50,014 nucleotides of DNA from Actinomyces israelii DSM 43320 (GTDB taxonomy: Bacteria > Actinomycetota > Actinomycetes > Actinomycetales > Actinomycetaceae): contig NZ_KL544004.1 in NCBI RefSeq assembly GCF_000711965.1, forward strand, positions 1 through 50,014, in the 5' to 3' direction. Made by a program: the position numbers and the translations under genes. The notes below the pieces were generated by a model. The model ran no database searches and was not told the DNA's origin. It saw only the letters and a program-made list of their open reading frames with translations. Positions 41,318 to 48,233 of the stretch are shown one piece after another (positions within the stretch are counted from its first letter, which is position 1; every line of letters begins with the position of its first letter).

Positions 41318-41929
41318 GTGAGGGTTCCAGGCCGGTGGTGTCGGTTGCTGGGGTGTGCTCGCCGGGTCTGGCCCCGGGGCGGGGCCGGCGGGGAGCAGGG
41401 CCCTTCTGTTCGGGTTGCTTTTGGTCGTCTTGTGCTGCTGGATGTGCCGGTCGGTGCTGATGGGCCGGTTCCGGTGGTTGACGGGGTGACGGGTTGGGCG
41501 CTGGTGGGTGTGGGTCTGCTGGTGCGTTTCGGCCGGGTCTTCGAGTCGGCCGGCGGTGGGTGTCCGGCGGGGGCCGTCGAGCTGGACAGGTTGTTGCGGG
41601 TGTCTTTCGATCACGTTCACGGGCTGCGGTTCTGGCCTGGTGAGGGTCTGGGGTGCGGCTGGGACGTGATGGGGTGGCTGGTGGTCGTGCCGGTGCGGGG
41701 GCGGAGGCCGATGACCCTGCCGGCGTCCCGCGATGAGGTCAGGGGACTGATGGAGCGCTACTGGGGCCTGCTGGTCGAGGACGAGTGTCTTGAGTCGAGG
41801 GGGTATCACGTGAGCCCGGTCGGCGAGCCTGATCTTCTTGAGCTGATGGCCGAGGGCGCTGGGGGGTTGCCGGCGGCCCCGGCGGGGTTGCCGGGGGCTG
41901 GTGGCGCTGGTCGGGGGGTGCTGTTGTGA
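41318..41929 (+). CDS. Hypothetical protein of the element operon
   Basis: Predicted 203 residues with GTG start. The N-terminus is basic and tryptophan/cysteine-bearing (RWCRLLGCARRVW); the middle is hydrophobic strands (RLVLLDVPVG, WDVMGWLVVVPVRG); the C-terminal helix is RDEVRGLMERYWGLLVEDECLES followed by an acidic segment (split: RDEVRGLMERYW). No family recognised. Its TGA overlaps the next GTG by four bases, and its own GTG shares a GTGA with a reading frame ending at 41321. Confidence 0.55.
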   Translation: MRVPGRWCRLLGCARRVWPRGGAGGEQGPSVRVAFGRLVLLDVPVGADGPVPVVDGVTGWALVGVGLLVRFGRVFESAGGGCPAGAVELDRLLRVSFDHVHGLRFWPGEGLGCGWDVMGWLVVVPVRGRRPMTLPASRDEVRGLMERYWGLLVEDECLESRGYHVSPVGEPDLLELMAEGAGGLPAAPAGLPGAGGAGRGVLL

Positions 41930-42822
41930 GGGTTTTCGTGCGGCGTGTGCTGAGGGCCTTGGTGGTAGCGGGTGAGTCTCGGTTCATGGAGCGGTTGCTG
42001 GGTCTTCTTACCTTGTTGATGACGGTGCAGCTGCTCGTGGTGGGCGCGGTGCTGCTTGTGCTGGTGGTGGATGAGCGGCTGGTGCTGGTGGGCCTGGTGG
42101 TGTCGGTGGTGTGGGTGCTGGTGGTGCGCGGGCCGGCGCCGGTGGGCGGCCCTGTCCCGGTAGGACGCCGAGCGGTACCTGGGCCGCGGGGCGCGGGTGC
42201 GGGTCCTGATGAGTTCGAGGTGTGGGTGCGGGCTCAGCTGGGTGATGGTCAGGGCCTCGGGGAGCTGGCGTCGCGTCTGCGGCCGGTGTGGGAGCAGCGC
42301 GGCTGGGGCGGGGTGGTGGGCCGGGCCCAGCGGTGCCGTCATGAGGCTGCTCATGCGGTGGTGGCTCATGAGATGGGGTGCGTGGTGACGTCGATGGATG
42401 TCCGGTGCGTGGGGGGCCGCGGAGGTCGTGTGGAGTATGTGGAGCCTCTGCCTTCTGGCGGGCCGGGCCAGGAGGCGTGGGTGTGCCTGGTGGTGGCCGT
42501 GGCGGGCATGGTCATGGACCTGGTCGATGGTCATCGTAACGGTGGCTCGGGGTCGGATGTGCTGGTCGCTGAGCAGCGGGCGGCGCAGGTGATCAGCTCG
42601 GGGTGGGTCCCGGACGGGCTTGCGGGGCCGGTGAGCGTGGGGGTGCTGGTGGAGCACGCGCGCGCGGTGGCCATGGGGGTCCTGTGCCGGCGGGCCGCGG
42701 CGGTCGACGCGCTCGCCCGGGCCGTCAACGAGTCCGGGGTGCTGACGGGCGCGCGGGTGCGCTCGATCATCGAGACCGCCATCGAGGCCGCCCGGCCGGC
42801 GGCGGGGAGGACGGCGTCATGA
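41926..42822 (+). CDS. Membrane protein with M41 (FtsH-like) peptidase motif
   Basis: Predicted 298 residues. Two membrane helices lie close together near residues 25-68 (LLTLLMTVQLLVVGAVLLVLV and LVLVGLVVSVVWVLVV, trimmed). The C-terminal domain carries HEAAH at residues 139-143 (RHEAAHAVVAHEMG) followed by a strand-rich VTSMDVRCVGGRGG, the pattern of the FtsH protease domain. There is no AAA ATPase domain. A helix with VAVAGMVMDLVDGHRNGGSGSD may supply the third metal ligand. A membrane-bound protease of element-specific role is likely. Coupled at both ends by GTGA/ATGA overlaps. Confidence 0.7.
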   Translation: MRVFVRRVLRALVVAGESRFMERLLGLLTLLMTVQLLVVGAVLLVLVVDERLVLVGLVVSVVWVLVVRGPAPVGGPVPVGRRAVPGPRGAGAGPDEFEVWVRAQLGDGQGLGELASRLRPVWEQRGWGGVVGRAQRCRHEAAHAVVAHEMGCVVTSMDVRCVGGRGGRVEYVEPLPSGGPGQEAWVCLVVAVAGMVMDLVDGHRNGGSGSDVLVAEQRAAQVISSGWVPDGLAGPVSVGVLVEHARAVAMGVLCRRAAAVDALARAVNESGVLTGARVRSIIETAIEAARPAAGRTAS

Positions 42823-43355
42823 GGGCTGGGTTGTTGGGCGTGTCTCGGGTCTGGTGGTGGGTGCTTGCCGGGGTGGATGTTGTGGTGGCTGTGTGCCTGT
42901 TCTACCGGGTGGGCCGGTGGGTTGTGGTGAGTCCGTTGTCGCTTCCGCCTGTGGGTGAGGTGGCGGGTCCGGTGGGTGTGCCGGGTGTCCTGGTGAGGGG
43001 GTGCGCGTGGGCGTGCGCGGCGGGTGGTGCTCTTGTCCTGTGCGTCCTGGGGTGGGCGGTGGTGCGGCTGGTGGGGCGGTGCGGTTTGTGGGGCCTGGCC
43101 GGGGCGGCGGTGACGGTGGCGCTGCTGGGGGTTGGTGGCGCGGTGCTGCCGGGGCCGGGATTCGGCTGGGTCTGTGATGGGGTGTCTCGGGTGGCGCTTG
43201 CCTCGTTCTGCGCGCCTTTCGTCTATGTGGTGGGGGCGCTGGCGGAGGTGTGGCCGCTGGCCCTGGTTGTCCTGGTGCTTCGGGTGGTGTGGCGGGTCGC
43301 GGGCGCGTCTGCGGGGCCGCATGCCGGTTCTGGCCTGGGGGGCGGGTTGTCGTGA
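42819..43355 (+). CDS. Small polytopic membrane protein
   Basis: Predicted 178 residues, mostly four hydrophobic helices (VWWWVLAGVDVVVAVCLF; CAWACAAGGALVLCVLGWAV; LAGAAVTVALLGVGGAVL; VWPLALVVLVLRVVW). No family recognised. ATG start within an ATGA overlap with the M41-like gene, and its TGA overlaps the next GTG by four bases, so it belongs to the same coupled operon and probably the same membrane complex. Confidence 0.65.
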   Translation: MRAGLLGVSRVWWWVLAGVDVVVAVCLFYRVGRWVVVSPLSLPPVGEVAGPVGVPGVLVRGCAWACAAGGALVLCVLGWAVVRLVGRCGLWGLAGAAVTVALLGVGGAVLPGPGFGWVCDGVSRVALASFCAPFVYVVGALAEVWPLALVVLVLRVVWRVAGASAGPHAGSGLGGGLS

Positions 43356-43627
43356 GCGGTGTGGCGGTGCGCTGGGTGTGGGGGCTGGAGGGCCTGGGGT
43401 GCTCTGAGACGCTGGTGCTGCTGGCGCTGGCTGATCGGGCTGATGGTGAGGGTCGGGCTGTGGTGTCGCAGGCGGGGCTGGCGAGGATGTCGCGGCAGTC
43501 GGAGCGCAGCGTGCGGCGGGTCGTGGCGCGTCTGCGGGAGATGGGGCTGGTGGTGGAGCGGCGCTCGTCGAGGTCGGGGCGCCGGTCGAATCTGTATCGG
43601 CTGGGTGTGGGGGCGAGTCCGGGGTGA
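43352..43627 (+). CDS. Winged helix-turn-helix protein (HTH_36-like)
   Basis: Predicted 91 residues. ETLVLLALADRADGEGRAV, SQAGLARMSRQSERSVRRVV and RLREMGLVVERRS followed by RSNLYRL make up a winged helix of the kind seen at the N-terminus of plasmid and phage replication initiators. Here it stands alone. It starts with GTG in a GTGA overlap; its TGA likewise overlaps GTG at 43624. It may help load the initiator at the repeats just downstream. Confidence 0.65.
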   Translation: MSGVAVRWVWGLEGLGCSETLVLLALADRADGEGRAVVSQAGLARMSRQSERSVRRVVARLREMGLVVERRSSRSGRRSNLYRLGVGASPG

Positions 43628-43662
43628 TGGGTGCGGGCGGTGTGGGCCCTGGTTCCTTCCTG

Positions 43663-43698
43663 TTTTGTCCCTTGTTTCCCTTGTTCCTCTTGGGTTCC
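43663..43698. repeat. Four pyrimidine-rich 9-bp tandem units
   Basis: Units TTTTGTCCC, TTGTTTCCC, TTGTTCCTC and TTGGGTTCC follow each other without gaps between the winged-helix gene and the GTG at 43717. The tract is far poorer in G on the plus strand than its surroundings. It could be an iteron-like protein-binding site, or the coding start of the next gene if that gene begins at 43624. Confidence 0.5.
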
Positions 43699-43716
43699 TC
43701 AGTGTGGAGGTGCGTC

Positions 43717-44715
43717 GTGAGTGTCTCGTTTGATGATGACGGCAGTGGGTCTGTGCGTCGGCTTGTGAGGTCGTCGGAGGGTCTTGGTCTGCTGCTGGCG
43801 CGTGTGGCGGCGGAGCCGGGCGGGTGGGAGTCGTCTCTGGGCGTGGTGGTGGCCGCGGCGGTGGTGGATGAGCTTCCTCGGCGTGTGGGCCCGGGGCGCC
43901 TGGCGGGGCGGTCTGACGGCCTGGACGGGGCGGAGGCTCTGGGGCTGCTGCGCTCGGAGGTCCTGGATGTGCTGATGGTGCACCCGTCGCTGGTGGCTGG
44001 TGCTGCTGAGGGGGACCTGTGGGGGTGGTTGGTGCGCAGGGCCCTGTGGGCTCTTGAGCGGGGTGGTGCGGAGGCGTGTCTGCACGGGGTGTGCGGGGAC
44101 GTGAACCTTTGCCGGCTGCGGGAGCGGGTTCGGCGGGAGGGCGTGGTGATCGGGTCCTTGTCGGACGAGGAGGTGGGGCGGCGTGAGCACGAGGCGCGGC
44201 CGGTGGCGGGGGTTCCTGCTTCTCGGTGTGAGTGGTTCGTCGAGGTCGGGGACCTGGGGCCGGTGCTGGGGCGTGTGGTGGAGGGCCTGGTGGAGGCGGG
44301 GACTCCTGAGGGGCCTGCTGGGGAGGGGACGGCCAGGGTGGCTGCGATCGCGGCCCGGTGGCGGCCCACGAGGCGTCATTCCAGGGCGAGGAGGGACGCC
44401 CGTGAGGGTGTCCTGTCGGGGCTGGGGGCCAGTGAGGCGGCTGCTGGGGCGTGGATGAGCCTGGTGGCGGGCTCGCGCCGGGGCGGGGTGGAGTCGTCGA
44501 TGGTGTGGGCCGTCTACCGCGGTGAGGCTGGTGGCGGAGCCTGGGCGGCGGCGCACCGGCAGTGGCTGGGGTGCGTGGCCGCGGGTGTGCGCCCTGAGGC
44601 GGTGGCTGAGGGGCGTGGTGGCTCGTCGCGGGCGGCCGGCTTGGCGTCGAGGTCGTCGGGGCTGTCGGAGCAGCTGGCGCTGTTCGGGGAGGGGTGGTGC
44701 CTGGCGGTGGCCTGA
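43717..44715 (+). CDS. Hypothetical protein of the element operon
   Basis: Predicted 332 residues, mainly helical, with no family recognised. It has an acidic start (SFDDDGSGS), helices such as LGLLLARVAAE and GLLRSEVLDVLMVHPSL, a short cysteine-bearing loop (EACLHGVCGDVNLC) and a basic segment RWRPTRRHSRARRDAR that might contact DNA. GTG at 43717 has GGAGG upstream; GTG at 43624, overlapping the previous stop, is an alternative that would add 31 residues encoded by the repeat tract. Situated just before a repeat-rich non-coding gap and an initiator-like gene, so a replication or transfer role is possible. Confidence 0.6.
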   Translation: MSVSFDDDGSGSVRRLVRSSEGLGLLLARVAAEPGGWESSLGVVVAAAVVDELPRRVGPGRLAGRSDGLDGAEALGLLRSEVLDVLMVHPSLVAGAAEGDLWGWLVRRALWALERGGAEACLHGVCGDVNLCRLRERVRREGVVIGSLSDEEVGRREHEARPVAGVPASRCEWFVEVGDLGPVLGRVVEGLVEAGTPEGPAGEGTARVAAIAARWRPTRRHSRARRDAREGVLSGLGASEAAAGAWMSLVAGSRRGGVESSMVWAVYRGEAGGGAWAAAHRQWLGCVAAGVRPEAVAEGRGGSSRAAGLASRSSGLSEQLALFGEGWCLAVA

Positions 44716-44877
44716 GGGAGGGGTGGTCGGCCGCCCGGTGAAAGCGCCGATCGCCTCACCACCCGGTTGAGAGAGGTGGTGAGGCGACCAAATTGAGAGG
44801 CGCCCGGCCTGTGTTTTTCGAAGCGCAACGGCCGGGGGCCTGGGGGCGTGCGTCCCCATTGAGGTTAAGGATAGCAG
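44716..44877. other. Non-coding gap with inverted and direct repeats, candidate origin
   Basis: This 162-base gap holds a perfect 13-bp inverted repeat (44751-44763 with 44775-44787), a second stem CCCGGCC/GGCCGGG downstream, direct repeats TTGAGAG at 44767 and 44793, and further TTGAG cores at 44860 and 44878. It directly precedes an initiator-like gene. Candidate replication or transfer origin, or simply a terminator plus promoter. Confidence 0.45.
44751..44787. repeat. Perfect 13-bp inverted repeat
   Basis: TCGCCTCACCACC (44751-44763) and its exact complement at 44775-44787 around an 11-base loop that contains TTGAGAG. It starts 36 bases after the stop of the previous gene. Confidence 0.75.
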
Positions 44878-46290
44878 TTGAGTAGAGCTTCGGGAAGCCC
44901 CGCCGGGGCCGGGCGGGGGCGCGGCGTCGGGGACGGCGCGGGCGGGTTCGTCGCGGACGCGCGGGTGTGCAAGTGGCGGCGGCCGGGTGTGGCGGTGGAG
45001 CGGTGCCGGCTGCTGGTGGCGGCGGCGGTGCCCGAGGGGTCGGTGCTGGCTGCGCGGGGGAGCGTGTGGCTGGAGGCGGTGGAGCTGGTGCTCGGCCTGG
45101 AGCGCGTGCGGGCGGATCATGCGGCGACGGGCCTGGGCGTGGCGCGGGCGCTGTGCTCGTGGGTGGACGGGGTGTCGAGGACGACGCGGGTGACGAACCG
45201 GCTGGTGGTGGAGCGGCTGCGGGGGGCGGGGATCGAGGTGTCGGTGCGGACGGTGCAGCGGTGGCTGCGGCGCCTGGAGGCGTGGGGGCTGCTGGGGCTG
45301 GTGGCTCAGGGGCGCAGCGCCCGGTGGGCTCCGCGGGTTCGTGAGGAGGGCGCCGACGGCGTGGTGCGGGTGGTGCGGCGCAATGAGGCGGCGGTGCGGT
45401 GCCTGTGCGTCCCTGAGCGGGTCGTGGCGATGCTCCGGTCCCGCGGCCGGGCGCGGGCGGCAGGGGTGCGCGCCGTCGCCGGCGGGGCCGCGGAGGTGGG
45501 GCGGGGCTGTGGACACAGGTGTCACCCCTACCCGTTGTCAGGGATAGATAACCCCCGCACGCGCGCGCGAGGCGCTGCCGGGGAGGGTGTGGAGCCGCTT
45601 CGCGGCGCTGAGGCCTTCCTGGTGGCCGCTTCGCGGCCGCCAGCGGGAGCGGGCGGGCGGGTACGTCCGGCGTGGTGGTCGTCTCGGCGCACGAGGAGCG
45701 GGGAGGAGGCCGTGATCGGGCTGGCCCGGCGGCTTCAGGACGAGCTGGTGGTGCTGCGGGGGTGCACGGACAGGTACGTGATGCGGGTGATCCGCCCGTT
45801 CTTCGAGGCGGGGTGGGGGGTACGTGACCTGGTGTGGGCGGTGGACAGGCGCCCGGAGGGGGGCTGGTGGCCGCACAGCGGGGCGCGGGGCGTGCGCGAG
45901 CCGGCCAGGTGGCTGATCCACCGGCTGTCGGCCTGGCTGGACGAGCACGGCGGGCCCCTGGAGGGCGTCTCGCAGGCGGGGCGAGCCGAGCACGCGCGGG
46001 TGCTGGCCGACCGCCGGGCGCGGTGGGCCCGTGAGGCCGCTGAGCGTGAGCGGGTGGCGGCCGAGCGGGCCGGATTCCCCGGCGGCGCGAGCCCGGCGCG
46101 GGCGCGGGCCAGGGCGCTGGCCGCCGGCTGCCGGCCGGCCCGAGGCCGCGGGCGCGGGCCGGGGTCGGTGGAGGGCCTGTTGAGCACGTCGAGGCCCCAC
46201 GGGTTCGCGCCTGTCCGGCCGGCGGCGAGGGCCGGTGTGCGCGGCCCGGTCGTAGATGAGGGTGACAGGGACAGCGGTGCGACAAGGTGA
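44878..46290 (+). CDS. Winged-helix replication-initiator-like protein
   Basis: Predicted 470 residues. An N-terminal helix-rich region (VAVERCRLLVAAAVPEG) is followed by a winged helix (TNRLVVERLRGAGIEVSVRT, then VQRWLRRLEAWGLLGLV) at about residues 100-145. A second helical domain comes later (IGLARRLQDELVVLRGC, VIRPFFEAGWGVRDLVWAVD, RWLIHRLSAWLDEHGGPLEG), and an Arg/Ala-rich tail ends it. This pattern is common in actinobacterial plasmid and element Rep-like proteins, but catalytic motifs of rolling-circle initiators are not seen. The start is TTG with AAGGA upstream. The stop overlaps a GTG at 46287. Confidence 0.6.
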   Translation: MSRASGSPAGAGRGRGVGDGAGGFVADARVCKWRRPGVAVERCRLLVAAAVPEGSVLAARGSVWLEAVELVLGLERVRADHAATGLGVARALCSWVDGVSRTTRVTNRLVVERLRGAGIEVSVRTVQRWLRRLEAWGLLGLVAQGRSARWAPRVREEGADGVVRVVRRNEAAVRCLCVPERVVAMLRSRGRARAAGVRAVAGGAAEVGRGCGHRCHPYPLSGIDNPRTRARGAAGEGVEPLRGAEAFLVAASRPPAGAGGRVRPAWWSSRRTRSGEEAVIGLARRLQDELVVLRGCTDRYVMRVIRPFFEAGWGVRDLVWAVDRRPEGGWWPHSGARGVREPARWLIHRLSAWLDEHGGPLEGVSQAGRAEHARVLADRRARWAREAAERERVAAERAGFPGGASPARARARALAAGCRPARGRGRGPGSVEGLLSTSRPHGFAPVRPAARAGVRGPVVDEGDRDSGATR

Positions 46291-46304
46291 AAGGAGAGGT
46301 GCTG

Positions 46305-47318
46305 GTGGAGACCGGGAGAGCGGGCCTGATGGTGGCCGTGGTGGTAGCCGTGGTGCTGGGGCCGCTGGCCGGCATCGGGATGATGGCGGTGATCGTGTTC
46401 GGCGGGCACCATCAGGCGGGCCGGGGCGGGTCGGCCTGCACGGTGAGCGTGGGGGACTCCACCTCGTTGGAGGCCACTGACGCCGAGGGCAACCCGGTGA
46501 CGCTGGACGGCACCCAGATGAGCAACGCCGGTGCGGTCATTGCGGCTGGCAACGCCGCCGGCGTCGGCCAGGCCGGCCAGCTGATCGGCCTGATGACGGC
46601 CATGCAGGAGTCCAGGCTCATGGTCCTGGCGAACCCGGCGGTGCCCGAGTCCTACGACATGGCTCACGGCGGCGAGGGGGGTGACCACGACAGCGTCGGC
46701 CTGTTCCAGCAGCGGCCGTCGATGGGGTGGGGGGCCGTGGCCGATCTGATGACCCCGGCGAAGTCCGCGGAGATCTTCTACGACCACCTGAAGAACGTGG
46801 ACGGGTGGGAGCAGATGGGCCTGGGGCAGGCGGCCCAGGCCGTGCAGAGGTCGGCGTTCCCGGACGCCTACGACAAATGGGAGCCGGTCGCCAGGGCCGC
46901 GCTGTCGGCCCTGGCGAACGTGAAGTGCGACCCGGGGTCAGGAGGCCGGGGCGGCGGGCCCGTGGCGGGCGTGGAGGGGGCCCGCGCGGCCATCGTCAAC
47001 TTTGCGATGGCCCAGGTCGGCAAGCCCTACGTGTGGTCTGCTGAGGGGCCGGACGCGTTCGACTGCTCGGGGCTGACGATGAAGGCCTACGAGGCCGCGG
47101 GCCTGACCCTCTCGCACTCCTCGGACGACCAGCTGGGGTCGGGCGACCAGGTCAACGCCGGCGACGCGAGGCCCGGGGACCTGCTGTGGTGGCCGGGGCA
47201 CGTGGCCGTCTACCTGGGCGACGGCATGATGGTCGGCGCCCAGTCCGAGTCCGAGGGCATCCGGCACATGGAGGTCTACGGCGCCCCCCTCTACATCCGG
47301 CCCCCGGGCCTGGACTGA
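46305..47318 (+). CDS. Bifunctional cell-wall hydrolase: lysozyme-like plus NlpC/P60
   Basis: Predicted 337 residues. One N-terminal membrane helix (VAVVVAVVLGPLAGIGMMAV) is followed by a lysozyme-like domain with probable catalytic Glu102 (GLMTAMQESRLM) and VGLFQQRPSMGWG. A C-terminal NlpC/P60 domain has Cys254 (FDCSGLTMKA) and His299 (GHVAVYLG). Proteins of this design open the peptidoglycan for Gram-positive conjugation machines (Tn916 Orf14/CwlT-like). GTG at 46305 follows AAGGAGAGG; a GTG at 46287 overlaps the previous stop. Extracellular, membrane-tethered. Confidence 0.88.
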   Translation: METGRAGLMVAVVVAVVLGPLAGIGMMAVIVFGGHHQAGRGGSACTVSVGDSTSLEATDAEGNPVTLDGTQMSNAGAVIAAGNAAGVGQAGQLIGLMTAMQESRLMVLANPAVPESYDMAHGGEGGDHDSVGLFQQRPSMGWGAVADLMTPAKSAEIFYDHLKNVDGWEQMGLGQAAQAVQRSAFPDAYDKWEPVARAALSALANVKCDPGSGGRGGGPVAGVEGARAAIVNFAMAQVGKPYVWSAEGPDAFDCSGLTMKAYEAAGLTLSHSSDDQLGSGDQVNAGDARPGDLLWWPGHVAVYLGDGMMVGAQSESEGIRHMEVYGAPLYIRPPGLD

Positions 47319-47338
47319 CCCGCCCACCCTCCGAGAAG

Positions 47339-47382
47339 ACGCTGGAAAAGCACTGAAAGAATACTGAGAAAACACTGGAAAT
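47339..47382. repeat. Four tandem 11-bp repeats
   Basis: Units ACGCTGGAAAA, GCACTGAAAGA, ATACTGAGAAA and ACACTGGAAAT follow without gaps, all with CTG at the same place, one helical turn apart. A-rich, unlike the surroundings. They lie in the 108-base gap after the wall hydrolase gene and before the next conjugation-type gene. Likely a protein-binding or DNA-bending site. Confidence 0.65.
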
Positions 47383-47426
47383 ATGTGCAGGCATCAACCG
47401 GTTAGGTCTAGTTAGAGGAGACAGTG

Positions 47427-48233
47427 GTGAGGACACGAAGAGTGAAGGGATGGATGGTGAGTCACCCGATCAGGACGGGGGGCCTGGTGGCCCTGGGCCT
47501 GGTCGTGGTGATGGTGGCGGGCCTGTGGCTGGGCGCGTCCTCCGACCGGCTGCCATCGCCGGCGCCGGCGGGCTCCCCGTCGGCCGCGCCCACCAGGACG
47601 CAGGCGGCCTCGTCGGAGGCGGTCACGCCGCGGCCGGGCGACTCGGGGCACGTGACCTCCTCACGCGGGGTGGACTGGGGCGCTGACCTGCCGCGCCTGG
47701 GAGGCTCGCCGTTCGCGCAGACGAGGGACCCCGGGGTCTTCGCCGCCTCGGTGCAGGCGGCCGGCGGCTACGACTACAGCAGCTTCCAGCCGACCGACGC
47801 CGGTGAGGAGAGGCAGCGCATCACGGAGGAGTGGCTGGCCGGCATGACCGGCACGGACGGGCCCCTAGGGGAGGAGACTCACAGGGCCATGCAGGACGCC
47901 GTGGGAGAGTCCATCAACCCCGACGAGCTGTCCTACCGCATCGCCTCCCGGGAGGTGGACTCCATCGACATCCTGGCCGTGCAGCCCACCGACAACGCGG
48001 CCCTGCGCGCTGACGCAGGCAACGACGTCTACCTGGCGGTCATCGGCAACCGAGACACGCTGCACGCCCTGAGCGTGGTCGCCTCGGTGACCACCGAGGT
48101 GCAGGCGGTCAGGGACATCAGCGGCTTCAAGCAGACGCAGACCAGGCGGCTTGACATGATCGTGCGCTGCGACCCGGCCGTCAACGACGGGACATGCGAG
48201 CTCGTCGGCGTCATCGGGGGAGGCTCGCAGTGA
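47427..48233 (+). CDS. Single-span membrane protein of the transfer operon
   Basis: Predicted 268 residues. A short basic N-terminus, one membrane helix (GGLVALGLVVVMVAGLWLG), a Pro/Ser/Ala linker and a soluble extracytoplasmic domain ending with paired cysteines (VRCDPAVNDGTCELVGV). Build and position between a wall hydrolase and a TrbL-like gene resemble TcpC/Orf13 or VirB8-like assembly factors, but sequence similarity is not evident to me. GTG at 47427 has AGAGGAG six bases upstream. The TGA overlaps the next GTG by four bases. Confidence 0.65.
   Translation: MRTRRVKGWMVSHPIRTGGLVALGLVVVMVAGLWLGASSDRLPSPAPAGSPSAAPTRTQAASSEAVTPRPGDSGHVTSSRGVDWGADLPRLGGSPFAQTRDPGVFAASVQAAGGYDYSSFQPTDAGEERQRITEEWLAGMTGTDGPLGEETHRAMQDAVGESINPDELSYRIASREVDSIDILAVQPTDNAALRADAGNDVYLAVIGNRDTLHALSVVASVTTEVQAVRDISGFKQTQTRRLDMIVRCDPAVNDGTCELVGVIGGGSQ

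Noticed and set aside
40413..41321. Plus-strand 302-residue protein as an annotated gene
   Set aside because: It is antisense to a GNAT gene with clear acetyl-CoA motifs and a good ribosome-binding site; its own translation shows no domain. Kept only as a finding because its ends match the neighbouring overlaps.
42603..43355. Longer version of the four-helix membrane protein starting inside the M41-like gene
   Set aside because: The extra N-terminal 72 residues are Gly/Ala/Arg-rich antiframe sequence; the ATG at 42819 forms the ATGA overlap expected in this operon.
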